The notes beneath the pieces are model-generated. The model worked only from the letters and a program-made list of their open reading frames with translations, was not told the DNA's origin and did not search any database. A DNA stretch of 64,000 nt from SIG440 sp045591035 (GTDB lineage Bacteria > Bacillota > Clostridia > Monoglobales > Monoglobaceae): assembly GCA_045591035.1 (NCBI GenBank), contig JAZNSG010000048.1, positions 1 through 64,000 on the forward strand, in the 5' to 3' direction. The position numbers were made by a program, and so were the translations under genes. Of the stretch, positions 8,334 through 17,732 are shown piece after piece. Each line of letters begins with the position of its first letter. The stretch's first letter is position 1.

Positions 8334-9596
8334 ATGATTACAAAGCCGAGAGGAACCGAAGACGTATTACCACAGGACAGCAAACTTTGGCAGCAGGTAG
8401 AAAAAACTGCCCGTGAGGTTTGTGGACTTTATGGATACAACGAAATACGCACACCTATGTTTGAACACACTGAGCTTTTTCAGCGTGGTGTAGGTGATAC
8501 GACTGACGTTGTTCAAAAAGAAATGTACACTTTTGAGGATAAGGGCGGAAGAAGTTTGACTCTTAAGCCTGAGGGAACTGCAACTCTGGTACGAAGCTAC
8601 ATTGAAAACTCCCTTTATGCCAATCCCCAACCTACAAAACTCAGCTATATAATACCTTGTTTCAGGTATGAAAAGCCCCAATCCGGACGACTTCGTGAAT
8701 TTCATCAGTTCGGGATTGAGTGCTTTGGAGCAAGTTCCGCCTCAACTGATGCAGAAGTGATTTCTTTAGCAGATATGTTTATAAAGAAGCTTGGCATCGG
8801 TGGAGTAACACTTAACATAAACAGCATTGGTTGCCCTGTTTGTAAAAAGGAATACAGCGAAAAACTTCGCAATTATTTTGAAAACTACAAAGGTGAGCTT
8901 TGTCCTACCTGTCTTGAACGTCTTGAAAAGAATCCTATGCGAATTATTGACTGCAAATCTGAAATCTGCGGACGTATTGCAAAAGATGCACCAAAGATGA
9001 TAGATTATCTTTGCGGTGAGTGTAGTGATCATTTCGGTGAAGTTAAGACTCGACTTGATAATATGGGGATTGAATATAAGGTTAATCCTGATATAGTACG
9101 AGGTCTGGACTATTACACAAAAACCGTTTTTGAGTTTGTTTCAGATGCTTTGGGCGCTCAGTCTACCGTCTGTGGTGGCGGACGTTACAGTGGCCTGGTA
9201 GAGGAGTTAGGCGGAAAACCTGCGGATGGTATCGGATTTGCTGCCGGACTTGAGAGACTTATACTGATATTGAAAAAACAACAGGAAGATTTGGCGACTT
9301 CGATTTGCGGCCCAGACTTGTTTATAGCCACAATGGGTGACGAGGCAGACAGGTTTGCTCAGAAGCTAATTTTTGAAATCAGGAAGCTTTGTATTCACGC
9401 AGAACAAGACCTTTGCGGACGAAGCCTCAAGGCTCAGATGAAATATGCGGATAAGCTTGGTGCTATGTTCAGTATTGTTCTTGGTGATGAGGAACTTGCA
9501 CAGAATACAGGTAAGCTTAAGAATATGACAAATGGTGAAACAGCCAAAGTCCAACTTTTGGCGGAAAAAATTGCGGAAAGGATTATCGGGAGGTAG
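8334..9596 (+). CDS. hisS: Histidyl-tRNA synthetase
   Basis: Class II synthetase (420 aa) that charges tRNA-His. Evidence includes the N-terminal RGTEDVLP signature, motif 2 (FRYEKPQSGRLREFHQFGIE), the histidine-specific GLDYYTKTVFEF, and motif 3 in GIGFAAGLERL. The anticodon-binding domain is C-terminal. The chosen ATG at 8334 gives the standard N-terminus MITKPRGTEDV and follows an AAAGGAAA ribosome site. A longer frame that begins inside engB is not needed. Only 4 nt separate it from aspS, the usual hisS-aspS pair. I see no T-box leader. Confidence 0.96.
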   Translation: MITKPRGTEDVLPQDSKLWQQVEKTAREVCGLYGYNEIRTPMFEHTELFQRGVGDTTDVVQKEMYTFEDKGGRSLTLKPEGTATLVRSYIENSLYANPQPTKLSYIIPCFRYEKPQSGRLREFHQFGIECFGASSASTDAEVISLADMFIKKLGIGGVTLNINSIGCPVCKKEYSEKLRNYFENYKGELCPTCLERLEKNPMRIIDCKSEICGRIAKDAPKMIDYLCGECSDHFGEVKTRLDNMGIEYKVNPDIVRGLDYYTKTVFEFVSDALGAQSTVCGGGRYSGLVEELGGKPADGIGFAAGLERLILILKKQQEDLATSICGPDLFIATMGDEADRFAQKLIFEIRKLCIHAEQDLCGRSLKAQMKYADKLGAMFSIVLGDEELAQNTGKLKNMTNGETAKVQLLAEKIAERIIGR

Positions 9597-9600
9597 AAAA

Positions 9601-11388
9601 ATGGAAACATTGCAAGGCCTGAAAAGAACAAATATGTGCGGTGATATTACCGCTAAGGACGAAGGAAAAGAAGTTGTACTCTGTGGTTGGGCGGCAAAAA
9701 ACCGTCTTTTGGGACAGCTTATATTTCTTACATTGAGAGACAGAACAGGTATTGTTCAGGTTGCATTCAATGACGAGACAGACCGTGAGGTTTTTGAGAA
9801 AGCTGAAAAGATACGAAGCGAATATGTTGTGGCTGTTCGTGGAAAGGTTGCACTTCGTACACCTGAGAACATCAACCCTGACATGAAAACCGGTGAAATA
9901 GAAATTATTGCCGAGGAAATAAGAATTCTGAACGATGCAGAAACACCGCCCTTTTATATTGAAGAGGGTATCGACACCAATGATGCATTGAGACTGAAAC
10001 ACAGATATCTTGACCTGAGACGTCCTGATATGCAAAGAAATATGATACTGCGCCACAAGGTTGCGAAAATTGCAAGGGACTACTTTGATGAACAGGGCTT
10101 TTTGGAAATTGAAACCCCAATGCTCACAAAGAGTACTCCTGAGGGTGCCAGAGACTATCTTGTACCCAGCCGTGTTCATCCCGGAAAGTTTTATGCTCTT
10201 CCTCAATCACCTCAGCAGTATAAGCAGTTGCTTATGGTTTCGGGATTTGACAGGTATTTTCAGATTGTTCGCTGCTTCAGAGACGAAGACCTGAGAGCAG
10301 ACCGTCAGCCTGAGTTTACACAGATGGATTTGGAGCTTTCTTTTGCGGATATTGACACAGTTATAGAAATCAACGAGGGCTTTTTGAAAAGGGTATATAA
10401 GGAAGTTCTTGATATGGATATCGAAACCCCGTTTTTGCGTATGCCTTACAGTGAGGCTATGGACAGATTTGGTTCAGACAAGCCTGATACAAGATTTGGT
10501 ATGGAACTTGTTGATATATCTGATGAAGTTAAAGACTGCGACTTTAAGGTATTTACTGATGCAATTAAAAACGGCGGAAGTGTAAGATGTATAAATGCAA
10601 AGGGATTGGGTACTTCCCTCACAAGAAAAACTCTGGATTCTCTTGCTGAATATGTGAAAACTTATCGTGCGAAGGGTCTTGCCTGGATTGTTGTCGAGGA
10701 GGCCGGACTCAGATCCCAGATAACAAAGTTCCTGAGTGAGGAAACGATAGAGGCTATTCTTAAGAAAACTGATGCCGAGGTTGGCGACGGTATTCTTATT
10801 GTAGCTGACAGCAACCAGGTGGTTTATGACGCCCTGGGAAGCCTTAGACTTGAAGTGGCTAACAGATTTGATGTTATAGATAAGTCTAAAATGAACTTCC
10901 TTTGGGTTACGGAATTCCCTCTTTTTGAGTATTCTGAGGAAGAAAATCGCTTTGTTGCAAAGCACCATCCATTTACATCTCCTATGGATGAAGATATTGA
11001 AAAGCTGGATACAGAGCCAGAGAATGTAAGGGCAAAGGCTTATGATATCGTACTCAATGGTACTGAAATCGGCGGCGGAAGTCTTAGAATTTATAATACT
11101 GAGCTTCAACAGAAAATGTTTGAAAAGCTTGGGTTTACAAAGGAATCAGCTTGGGAGAGATTTGGATACCTTCTTGAAGCATTCAAGTATGGAACTCCTC
11201 CCCATGGTGGTTTGGCTTATGGACTTGACAGACTTGTTATGATTATGGCAGGTTGTGATTCTATTCGTGATGTAATTGCTTTCCCCAAAGTACAAACTGC
11301 TGCAGAACTTATGACGAGCTCTCCTGATGTTGTTGATGATATACAGCTTAAGGAACTCGCAATAAAAATCGACAAAGCAGAAGATTAA
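9601..11388 (+). CDS. aspS: Aspartyl-tRNA synthetase
   Basis: Class IIb synthetase of 595 aa charging tRNA-Asp. An N-terminal OB-fold anticodon domain (about residues 15-110) is followed by the catalytic core with motif 2 (FRDEDLRADRQPEFTQMD), a bacterial GAD-type insertion (about 290-410) and motif 3 (GLAYGLDRLVMI). The ATG at 9601 follows GGGAGG, which overlaps the hisS stop. With GatCAB present elsewhere in the window, this enzyme might be non-discriminating (also making Asp-tRNA-Asn). That is inference; the sequence by eye does not settle it. Confidence 0.96.
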   Translation: METLQGLKRTNMCGDITAKDEGKEVVLCGWAAKNRLLGQLIFLTLRDRTGIVQVAFNDETDREVFEKAEKIRSEYVVAVRGKVALRTPENINPDMKTGEIEIIAEEIRILNDAETPPFYIEEGIDTNDALRLKHRYLDLRRPDMQRNMILRHKVAKIARDYFDEQGFLEIETPMLTKSTPEGARDYLVPSRVHPGKFYALPQSPQQYKQLLMVSGFDRYFQIVRCFRDEDLRADRQPEFTQMDLELSFADIDTVIEINEGFLKRVYKEVLDMDIETPFLRMPYSEAMDRFGSDKPDTRFGMELVDISDEVKDCDFKVFTDAIKNGGSVRCINAKGLGTSLTRKTLDSLAEYVKTYRAKGLAWIVVEEAGLRSQITKFLSEETIEAILKKTDAEVGDGILIVADSNQVVYDALGSLRLEVANRFDVIDKSKMNFLWVTEFPLFEYSEEENRFVAKHHPFTSPMDEDIEKLDTEPENVRAKAYDIVLNGTEIGGGSLRIYNTELQQKMFEKLGFTKESAWERFGYLLEAFKYGTPPHGGLAYGLDRLVMIMAGCDSIRDVIAFPKVQTAAELMTSSPDVVDDIQLKELAIKIDKAED

Positions 11389-11403
11389 AAGTATATATCA
11401 TTT

Positions 11404-11434
11404 CCGCCGTCTGTGATTATAAAATGGACGGCGG
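11404..11434 (+). terminator. Hairpin between aspS and the DUF4340 gene
   Basis: An 8-bp G+C-rich stem (CCGCCGTC with GACGGCGG) encloses a 15-nt AT-rich loop. No T run follows, so it may be a weak terminator or an mRNA-stabilising hairpin. Confidence 0.4.
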
Positions 11435-11500
11435 ACACCAAACGGATTTTCGTTAAAAGCCAGGATTTGGCAAATAATACAGAAAGTCAGGAGGCGTAAA

Positions 11501-12862
11501 ATGAGAAAATCAATATTGATACTGATTTTATCAGCGGTAGTTGTACTTTCGATGGCAGGTGGATTTTTTCTTTATTATTTTTCCCAGGGTGAAACCACAA
11601 ACAATGCTATAGACGTTTTTATATGTAATCCCGAGGAAGTGGTGAGTTATTCGATTGCTATGAGAAGCGGCGGATATGACCTTGTAAAAGAAGACGGAGT
11701 TTGGTATGCGGAAAACAAGGGCGTTTCTAATCTAAACATGAAGTCTGTGGAATCAATGGTCAGAGCTGCATCGACACTTAAAGCTACAGGGACACTGAGC
11801 AGAAAAGACCTAAAAGATTTTGATAAAAGTGATGCAAGGACCTTAAAACTGGTTTTAAGTAATGGAGAAACCCTTGAGGTTAAGTTCTTAGGTAGTCTGA
11901 ACAATGAGACGGCGTTCAGGGTTTTGGGAGACCGAACCATATACAAAACACATTCCACCGTTCTTGATATACTGGCTCCGCAGCTTGATAAGCTGAGAAT
12001 TCTTGAAATTTATGAGTCTCTTGCGGGAACTCAGTCGTTGCCTACTTATTATTCCTATACGGGATATGATGGTGAAAAAACAGAAGTGAGAGTTAAAACC
12101 GGAAATGAGCTCACGAAAAGTGATCGCAATTCATATATGATGGTGAGTCCGTATTGTCACGAGGTTGATGATGCTTCATTTGAACAACAAATTGTCATGA
12201 ATCTTCCGATTATGAAAGCCACAACCTTTGCCTCTGAGTCAGTATACAATCCTGATATATATGGATTAGACGAAGAAAGTTGTGCTAAATTAAGCTTTGT
12301 TTGGGATGGCGTTGAAGAAACCCTGTATCTTGGAAAAGATGAAGGTGGATTAATTTACGCTAAGAAAAAAGGCGAGGATACGGTATATCAAATTAAAACA
12401 ACGTCTTTAGAATTTTTGACAATGGACCCATTTTACTTACTTGACCGAAAACTTACATACATTGATGTGAATGAAATAACAAGACTTAAAGTTCAAACTG
12501 AGAATGAGTCCTACGAGCTTAGACGCGAAGGTCAGGACGGCTCAAACAGCAGATATTTCATAAACCAAAATGTTATGAGTGAAGCTGTTTATGGGCAGGT
12601 TATAGGGGCTCTTTCAGATATAGAGTTTTTAGGCGACCTTATAAAGGTGCCCGAAAATGAATACGGAATAAAAATAGAAATAAAATATGAAAATCTGGCA
12701 AGTTCTCAAATAATAAACCTTGTGGTTTCGGAACACGGAACATATGCGGCGTTCATAAATGGCAAAGCAGAGTTTTCGGTTTCAGGTGATGGGGTTGAGG
12801 CATTGCTGAATGAAATAAGAAATGCTTTAAAAAGGCCAATACAGTCAGGAGAGAAAGGATAA
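11501..12862 (+). CDS. DUF4340 domain-containing membrane-anchored protein
   Basis: 453-aa protein with an N-terminal hydrophobic anchor (about residues 5-27, preceded by MRKS) and a long extracytoplasmic part. The body has the repeated mixed alpha/beta pattern of DUF4340, where stretches such as ARTLKLVLSNGETLEVKFL and KLSFVWDGVEETLYLGKD recur. Relatives are often encoded near gliding or ABC-transport genes, but here it sits between aspS and tyrS, 5 nt before tyrS, so it is probably co-transcribed with tRNA synthetase genes. The function is not known. A role at the cell surface is inferred only from the anchor. Confidence 0.7.
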   Translation: MRKSILILILSAVVVLSMAGGFFLYYFSQGETTNNAIDVFICNPEEVVSYSIAMRSGGYDLVKEDGVWYAENKGVSNLNMKSVESMVRAASTLKATGTLSRKDLKDFDKSDARTLKLVLSNGETLEVKFLGSLNNETAFRVLGDRTIYKTHSTVLDILAPQLDKLRILEIYESLAGTQSLPTYYSYTGYDGEKTEVRVKTGNELTKSDRNSYMMVSPYCHEVDDASFEQQIVMNLPIMKATTFASESVYNPDIYGLDEESCAKLSFVWDGVEETLYLGKDEGGLIYAKKKGEDTVYQIKTTSLEFLTMDPFYLLDRKLTYIDVNEITRLKVQTENESYELRREGQDGSNSRYFINQNVMSEAVYGQVIGALSDIEFLGDLIKVPENEYGIKIEIKYENLASSQIINLVVSEHGTYAAFINGKAEFSVSGDGVEALLNEIRNALKRPIQSGEKG

Positions 12863-12867
12863 TTAAA

Positions 12868-14094
12868 ATGAAGAATGTATTTGAAATATTAAAAGAACGT
12901 GGGCTTATTGCTCAAATGACACACGAAGAAGAAATAAAAAATCTTTTGAATGATAAAAAGATAACCTTTTATATAGGCTTTGACCCTACAGCAGACAGTC
13001 TTCACATTGGGCATTTTATGCAGCTTGTTGTTATGAAACATATGCAGAATGCAGGACACAGACCAATTATTCTTCTTGGCGGAGGCACGACTATGGTTGG
13101 CGACCCCACAGGAAAGACAGATATGCGTCCGATGATAAGCAAAGAAGAAATTCAAAAGAACGCAGACAACTTTAAGGCTCAGATGTCAAAGTTTATTGAT
13201 TTTTCTGATGGCAAAGCAATTATGGTTAATAATGCAGACTGGCTTTTGGACCTTAACTATGTTGATTTCTTGAGAGAGGTTGGTGTTCATTTCTCTGTTA
13301 ACAGAATGCTTTCGGCTGAATGTTTTAAAACGAGAATGGAGAGAGGTCTTTCTTTCCTTGAATTCAACTATATGCTTATGCAAAGCTATGACTTCTATAA
13401 GCTTCACAAGGAATATGACTGTATAATGGAGTTCGGCGGTGACGACCAGTGGTCAAATATTATTGGCGGTATTGAGTTGATTCGTCGTAAGGATGCTGAG
13501 GAAGCTTATGGCATGACATTCACATTGCTTACAACCTCTGAGGGCAAAAAGATGGGAAAAACCGAAAAGGGTGCACTTTGGCTTGACCCTGAAAAGGTTA
13601 CACCATATGAGTTTTATCAGTATTGGAGAAACGTTGATGATAAAGATGTTATAAGACTTATGAAGCTGGTAACATTCGTTTCTATGGAAGAAATTGCTGA
13701 ATATGAGAAACTGGAAGGTCAACAGCTGAATACAGTCAAAGAGCGCCTTGCTTATGAAGTGACGAAGATGGTTCATGGCGAGGAAGAAGCAAACAAAGCA
13801 AATAGCGCAGCAAAAGCTGTTTTCGGAAGCGGTGCTGACGATTCAAATATGCCTACATTTGAACTTGCCGAAGCTGAAATTGCAGATGGTATTAACATCG
13901 TTGATTTACTTGCGGTTACAGGACTTGCTCCGTCCAAGGGTGAGGGCAGACGTCTTGTTCAGCAGGGCGGTGTAAGCATTGATGGCAACAAAATAGATGA
14001 CATCGCATATCTTGTTGACAAGTCATTGTTTAACGACGGTAAGATAGTTGTTAAGAAGGGTAAAAAAGTATTCCTCAAGATAGTTTTGGCATAA
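12868..14094 (+). CDS. tyrS: Tyrosyl-tRNA synthetase
   Basis: Class I synthetase (408 aa) that charges tRNA-Tyr. The HIGH signature appears as ADSLHIGHFMQL near residue 48, the tyrosine-binding region as MLMQSYDFYKL with GGDDQWSNI, and the KMSKS loop as KKMGKTEKG. A C-terminal S4-like RNA-binding domain (about residues 340-405, SKGEGRRLVQQGGVSIDG) completes it. It starts 5 nt after the preceding gene, behind GGAGAGAAAGGA. No T-box leader is present, which is unusual enough in Firmicutes to note. Confidence 0.96.
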   Translation: MKNVFEILKERGLIAQMTHEEEIKNLLNDKKITFYIGFDPTADSLHIGHFMQLVVMKHMQNAGHRPIILLGGGTTMVGDPTGKTDMRPMISKEEIQKNADNFKAQMSKFIDFSDGKAIMVNNADWLLDLNYVDFLREVGVHFSVNRMLSAECFKTRMERGLSFLEFNYMLMQSYDFYKLHKEYDCIMEFGGDDQWSNIIGGIELIRRKDAEEAYGMTFTLLTTSEGKKMGKTEKGALWLDPEKVTPYEFYQYWRNVDDKDVIRLMKLVTFVSMEEIAEYEKLEGQQLNTVKERLAYEVTKMVHGEEEANKANSAAKAVFGSGADDSNMPTFELAEAEIADGINIVDLLAVTGLAPSKGEGRRLVQQGGVSIDGNKIDDIAYLVDKSLFNDGKIVVKKGKKVFLKIVLA

Positions 14095-14127
14095 CAGTAA
14101 ATCTATAAACGAAAGGGGCTGCTTCAG

Positions 14128-16821
14128 GTGGCAAAAGAATTACCAAAGACATATGACCCGAAGGCTGTTGAGAACAGGATTTACAACACTTGGGTTGAAA
14201 AAGGATATTTCCATACAAAAATAGATAAAAACAAGGAACCATTTACAATCGTAATCCCCCCCCCAAATGTAACTGGACAACTCCATATGGGACACGCGTT
14301 TGATGAAACCTTGCAGGACATTCTTATTCGTTACAAGAGAATGCAGGGATATTCAGCTCTTTGGGTTCCCGGAACTGACCACGCAGGTATTGCGACACAA
14401 ATCAAGGTTGAAGCGGAGCTTCGTGAAAAAGAAGGGCTTACCCGCTATGACCTTGGACGTGAAAAGTTTCTTGAACGAGTTTGGGACTGGAAAGAAAAAT
14501 ACGGCAATCGTATAATCAGTCAGCTCAAAAAGATTGGTTGCTCCTGTGACTGGGACAGAGAACGCTTCACTATGGACGAGGGCTGTTCAAAGGCTGTTCG
14601 TGAGGTTTTTGTTAATCTCTATAACAAAGGCTTGATTTACAGAGGCCCCCGAATTATCAACTGGTGTCCCAATTGTATAACTGCTCTTTCAAACGAAGAG
14701 GTTGAACACGCAGAGCATGCAGGACATTTCTGGCACATAAAGTATCAGATAAAGGGTACTGATGATTATGTTGTGATTGCAACAACACGTCCCGAGACCC
14801 TTTTTGGTGATACAGCTGTTGCGGTTAATCCTGAAGACGAAAGATATAAGGACCTTGTTGGCAAAATGCTGCTTTTGCCCCTCACAGACAGAGAAATTCC
14901 GGTTATTGCTGATGAATATGTTGACAAGGAATTCGGAACAGGTTGTGTGAAAATCACTCCCGCTCATGACCCCAACGACTTTGAAGTTGGTAAACGCCAT
15001 GACCTTGAAATTATAAAAGTTATGAACGACAATGCAACCATGAATTCATACGCAGGCAAGTATGAGGGTATGGATCGCTATGAATGTCGCGGGGCAATGA
15101 TAAAAGACTTGGAAGAAATGGGACTTCTTGTGAAAACTGAAGACCATTCCCACAATGTAGGTCAGTGCTATCGTTGCGGAACAACTATTGAACCGATTGT
15201 TTCTGACCAGTGGTTTGTAAAAATGCAGCCCCTTGCAGAAGCAGCAATTGAGGCTGTAAACAGCAAGGAAACAGAATTTGTTCCCGAACGTTTCTCCAAA
15301 ATATACATGAACTGGATGGAAAATGTATATGACTGGTGTATCTCACGTCAGCTTTGGTGGGGACACAGAATTCCTGCGTTCTATTGTGATGATTGTGGCG
15401 AAATGATAGTTTCAAAAGAAGATATTACTGTTTGTCCCAAGTGCGGAAAGCCGATGAGACAAGAAGAAGATGTCCTGGATACCTGGTTCTCATCTGCACT
15501 TTGGCCTTTTTCGACTCTTGGTTGGCCTGAAAAGACAGAGGACTACGATTATTTCTATCCCACAAGCACACTTGTTACGGGATATGATATTATTTTCTTC
15601 TGGGTATCAAGAATGATTTTCTCAGCTTGTGAACATACCGGAAAGGCTCCTTTTAAGCATGTGTTCATTCACGGCCTCGTTCGTGACGGAAACGGCGAAA
15701 AAATGTCAAAGTCCAAGGGCAACGGTGTAGACCCCCTTATGATTATTGATATGTTCGGCGCAGATGCCTTGAGATTTACTCTTGTTACAGGTGTTGCACC
15801 CGGTAATGATATGAGATTCCCGGTAACTTATGAACCTCCTGTTGAAAAGGGTAAGAACCCTGACCCTGAGGTTAATAAGATTGTGGGTGCTCCAGGGGTT
15901 GAAGCAAGTCGAAACTTCGCAAACAAGATTTGGAATGCATCAAGATTTATAATGATGAATCTGACTATTGACAAGGCTACTTTGCCTGAAAAAGCAAAGC
16001 TCAAAATAGAGGATAAATGGATTTTGCATCGGTATAATCAGCTTGTTAATGAGGTAACAGATAACCTTGAGAAGTATGAGCTTGGTATTGCTGTGCAGAA
16101 GCTTTATGACTTCATCTGGGATGAATTTTGTGACTGGTACATCGAGCTTGTTAAGCCCAGGTTCTTTGAACAAGGCGAAAGCAACGAGACAGCCCAAAAT
16201 GTTCTTGTTTATGTTCTTTCAAACACACTCAAGCTTCTTCATCCGTTTATGCCTTTCATCACCGAAGAAATGTGGCAGGCTCTCCCTCATGAAGGTGAAA
16301 GCATTATGATTTCAGAGTGGCCGAAGGCTTCAGATGAACTCAGTGACGCTGATGCCGAAAGCGATATGATTGCTATAATGGATGCAATAAAAGGAATACG
16401 GAATGTAAGAAGTGAAATGAATGTTCCCCCGTCAAAGAAAGTTAAGCTTTTTGTTGTAACCAATGAAGTTCCACTTTTTGAACAGGCAAAGGTGTTCTTT
16501 GAGAAACTTGCAAGTGCTTCTGAGACCGAAATCAAGGCTGATAAATCAGGTATTCCTGAAAATGCTGTTTCAGTAGCAACAGCAAAAGCCGAATTCCTTC
16601 TTCCTATGGACGAGCTTGTTGACCGCGAAAAAGAAATAGAGCGTCTTACAAAAGAAAAGACCAGACTTGAGGGAGAAATCAAGCGTGTAGAGGGCAAACT
16701 TTCCAATAAGGGCTTTACCGACAAGGCTCCTGCAAGTGTAGTTGAGGAAGAACGCCAAAAGGGTGAAAAATATAAGGCTATGCTTGAAAAGGTTTTGGAA
16801 AGCCTTGAAAAAATGGCTTAA
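14128..16821 (+). CDS. valS: Valyl-tRNA synthetase
   Basis: Large class I synthetase of 897 aa that charges tRNA-Val and edits mischarged threonine. Visible parts are the HIGH motif (PPPNVTGQLHMGH, about residues 46-58), the CP1 editing domain (TTRPETLFGDTAVAV), zinc-type Cys motifs (WCPNC, CDDCGE...CPKCG), the KMSKS loop (GEKMSKSKGNG), the anticodon domain and a C-terminal coiled coil (about 825-897). The start is GTG, preceded by GAAAGGGGCTGC. It lies 33 nt after tyrS and ends before a strong terminator, so it closes the synthetase gene run. Confidence 0.97.
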   Translation: MAKELPKTYDPKAVENRIYNTWVEKGYFHTKIDKNKEPFTIVIPPPNVTGQLHMGHAFDETLQDILIRYKRMQGYSALWVPGTDHAGIATQIKVEAELREKEGLTRYDLGREKFLERVWDWKEKYGNRIISQLKKIGCSCDWDRERFTMDEGCSKAVREVFVNLYNKGLIYRGPRIINWCPNCITALSNEEVEHAEHAGHFWHIKYQIKGTDDYVVIATTRPETLFGDTAVAVNPEDERYKDLVGKMLLLPLTDREIPVIADEYVDKEFGTGCVKITPAHDPNDFEVGKRHDLEIIKVMNDNATMNSYAGKYEGMDRYECRGAMIKDLEEMGLLVKTEDHSHNVGQCYRCGTTIEPIVSDQWFVKMQPLAEAAIEAVNSKETEFVPERFSKIYMNWMENVYDWCISRQLWWGHRIPAFYCDDCGEMIVSKEDITVCPKCGKPMRQEEDVLDTWFSSALWPFSTLGWPEKTEDYDYFYPTSTLVTGYDIIFFWVSRMIFSACEHTGKAPFKHVFIHGLVRDGNGEKMSKSKGNGVDPLMIIDMFGADALRFTLVTGVAPGNDMRFPVTYEPPVEKGKNPDPEVNKIVGAPGVEASRNFANKIWNASRFIMMNLTIDKATLPEKAKLKIEDKWILHRYNQLVNEVTDNLEKYELGIAVQKLYDFIWDEFCDWYIELVKPRFFEQGESNETAQNVLVYVLSNTLKLLHPFMPFITEEMWQALPHEGESIMISEWPKASDELSDADAESDMIAIMDAIKGIRNVRSEMNVPPSKKVKLFVVTNEVPLFEQAKVFFEKLASASETEIKADKSGIPENAVSVATAKAEFLLPMDELVDREKEIERLTKEKTRLEGEIKRVEGKLSNKGFTDKAPASVVEEERQKGEKYKAMLEKVLESLEKMA

Positions 16822-16850
16822 ATAAACTACTTATGTAAATAATAGTTGGA

Positions 16851-16884
16851 TACAGTCGATATATATTATCGACTGTATTTTTTT
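16851..16884 (+). terminator. Rho-independent terminator after valS
   Basis: A perfect 10-bp stem (TACAGTCGAT with ATCGACTGTA), a 7-nt loop and a T run. Confidence 0.9.
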
Positions 16885-16917
16885 ATCTTTTTTTATACTA
16901 CGAAAAAGCTTAATCTA

Positions 16918-16946
16918 AAAGGAAAATCTGGAAAAACATGGAATAT
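16918..16946 (+). promoter_or_regulatory. Sigma-H-like promoter of the spoIIA operon
   Basis: AAAGGAAAA at 16918-16926 fits the sigma-H -35 pattern RNAGGAWWW. After an 11-bp spacer, ATGGAATAT at 16938-16946 fits the -10 pattern RNNGAATWW. In Bacillus subtilis spoIIA is transcribed by sigma-H, so both sequence and context agree. Confidence 0.7.
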
Positions 16947-16977
16947 TTAAAGAAAATAATAAAAGGGAGGTCTTTGC

Positions 16978-17286
16978 GTGGATATAAAACTTGAGAACAT
17001 AGGGACAACTTTGGTGGTGAAGATTGAGGGTGAAATAGACCACCATACCGCGCCAATGCTTCGTGAAAAAGTGGACAGAGAGCTTAATTCAAAAAACATA
17101 GTGAATCTGGTTCTGGATTTTGACGGAGTGAGCTTTATGGATAGCTCAGGAATTGGGGTTATTGCCGGACGGTACAAAGAAATACATGCCCGAGGCGGCA
17201 AAGTAATGGTTATCAGGGTTAAGCCTCAGGTAGATAAAATTCTTGAATTGTCGGGAATGAAAACATTACTTGAATGCAGTCATTAA
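16978..17286 (+). CDS. spoIIAA: Anti-anti-sigma factor SpoIIAA
   Basis: STAS-domain protein of 102 aa. Unphosphorylated SpoIIAA binds SpoIIAB and so frees sigma-F in the forespore; SpoIIAB phosphorylates it to switch it off. The phosphorylation site is the serine pair in FMDSSGIGVI (Ser56/Ser57, equivalent to Ser58 of Bacillus subtilis). The start is GTG after AAAGGGAGG. It is the first gene of spoIIAA-spoIIAB-sigF, behind a sigma-H-like promoter. Confidence 0.95.
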   Translation: MDIKLENIGTTLVVKIEGEIDHHTAPMLREKVDRELNSKNIVNLVLDFDGVSFMDSSGIGVIAGRYKEIHARGGKVMVIRVKPQVDKILELSGMKTLLECSH

Positions 17287-17309
17287 CAAATGAAAAGGAG
17301 TGATAAAAT

Positions 17310-17729
17310 ATGGATAATTATATGAAACTTGAAGTACCTGCAAAAAGCTGCAATGAATCCTTTGTGCGTTCTGCTGTTGCGGCTTTTTCTGTGCAGCTTG
17401 ATTTGGATGCTGCGGAACTTGCGGATATAAAGACTGCGGTTTCTGAGGCTGTCACAAATTCCATAGTGCATGGTTATGCAAATATGAAAGGAATTGTCAG
17501 TATAAGCTGCAAGGCAATTGATAATGTTATTGAAATTGAGGTTAAGGACTATGGCGTGGGCATCGAGGATATAGAACTAGCCATGCAACCCCTTTATACA
17601 TCAAAACCGGGGTGCGAGAGGAGCGGAATGGGTTTTACGGTGATGCAGACATTTATGGACGGATTAACAGTTGAATCTAAGCCGGGAGAGGGTACAACGG
17701 TCTGTATGAAAAAACGCATAGGGGGTTGA
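17310..17729 (+). CDS. spoIIAB: Anti-sigma-F factor / serine kinase SpoIIAB
   Basis: GHKL-fold protein kinase and anti-sigma factor (139 aa). It holds sigma-F inactive and phosphorylates SpoIIAA. The N box SEAVTNSIVHGY, the G1 box KDYGVGIED and the G2-like GMGFTVMQTFMD are all present, so it should bind ATP. The ATG follows AAAGGAG with 9-nt spacing. The stop is 3 nt before sigF, which suggests translational coupling of partner proteins. Confidence 0.95.
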   Translation: MDNYMKLEVPAKSCNESFVRSAVAAFSVQLDLDAAELADIKTAVSEAVTNSIVHGYANMKGIVSISCKAIDNVIEIEVKDYGVGIEDIELAMQPLYTSKPGCERSGMGFTVMQTFMDGLTVESKPGEGTTVCMKKRIGG

Positions 17730-17732
17730 CCT

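Noticed and set aside
8240..14130. T-box leaders before hisS, aspS, tyrS or valS
   Set aside because: Intergenic gaps are 4 to about 110 nt and none contains a T-box sequence with antiterminator.
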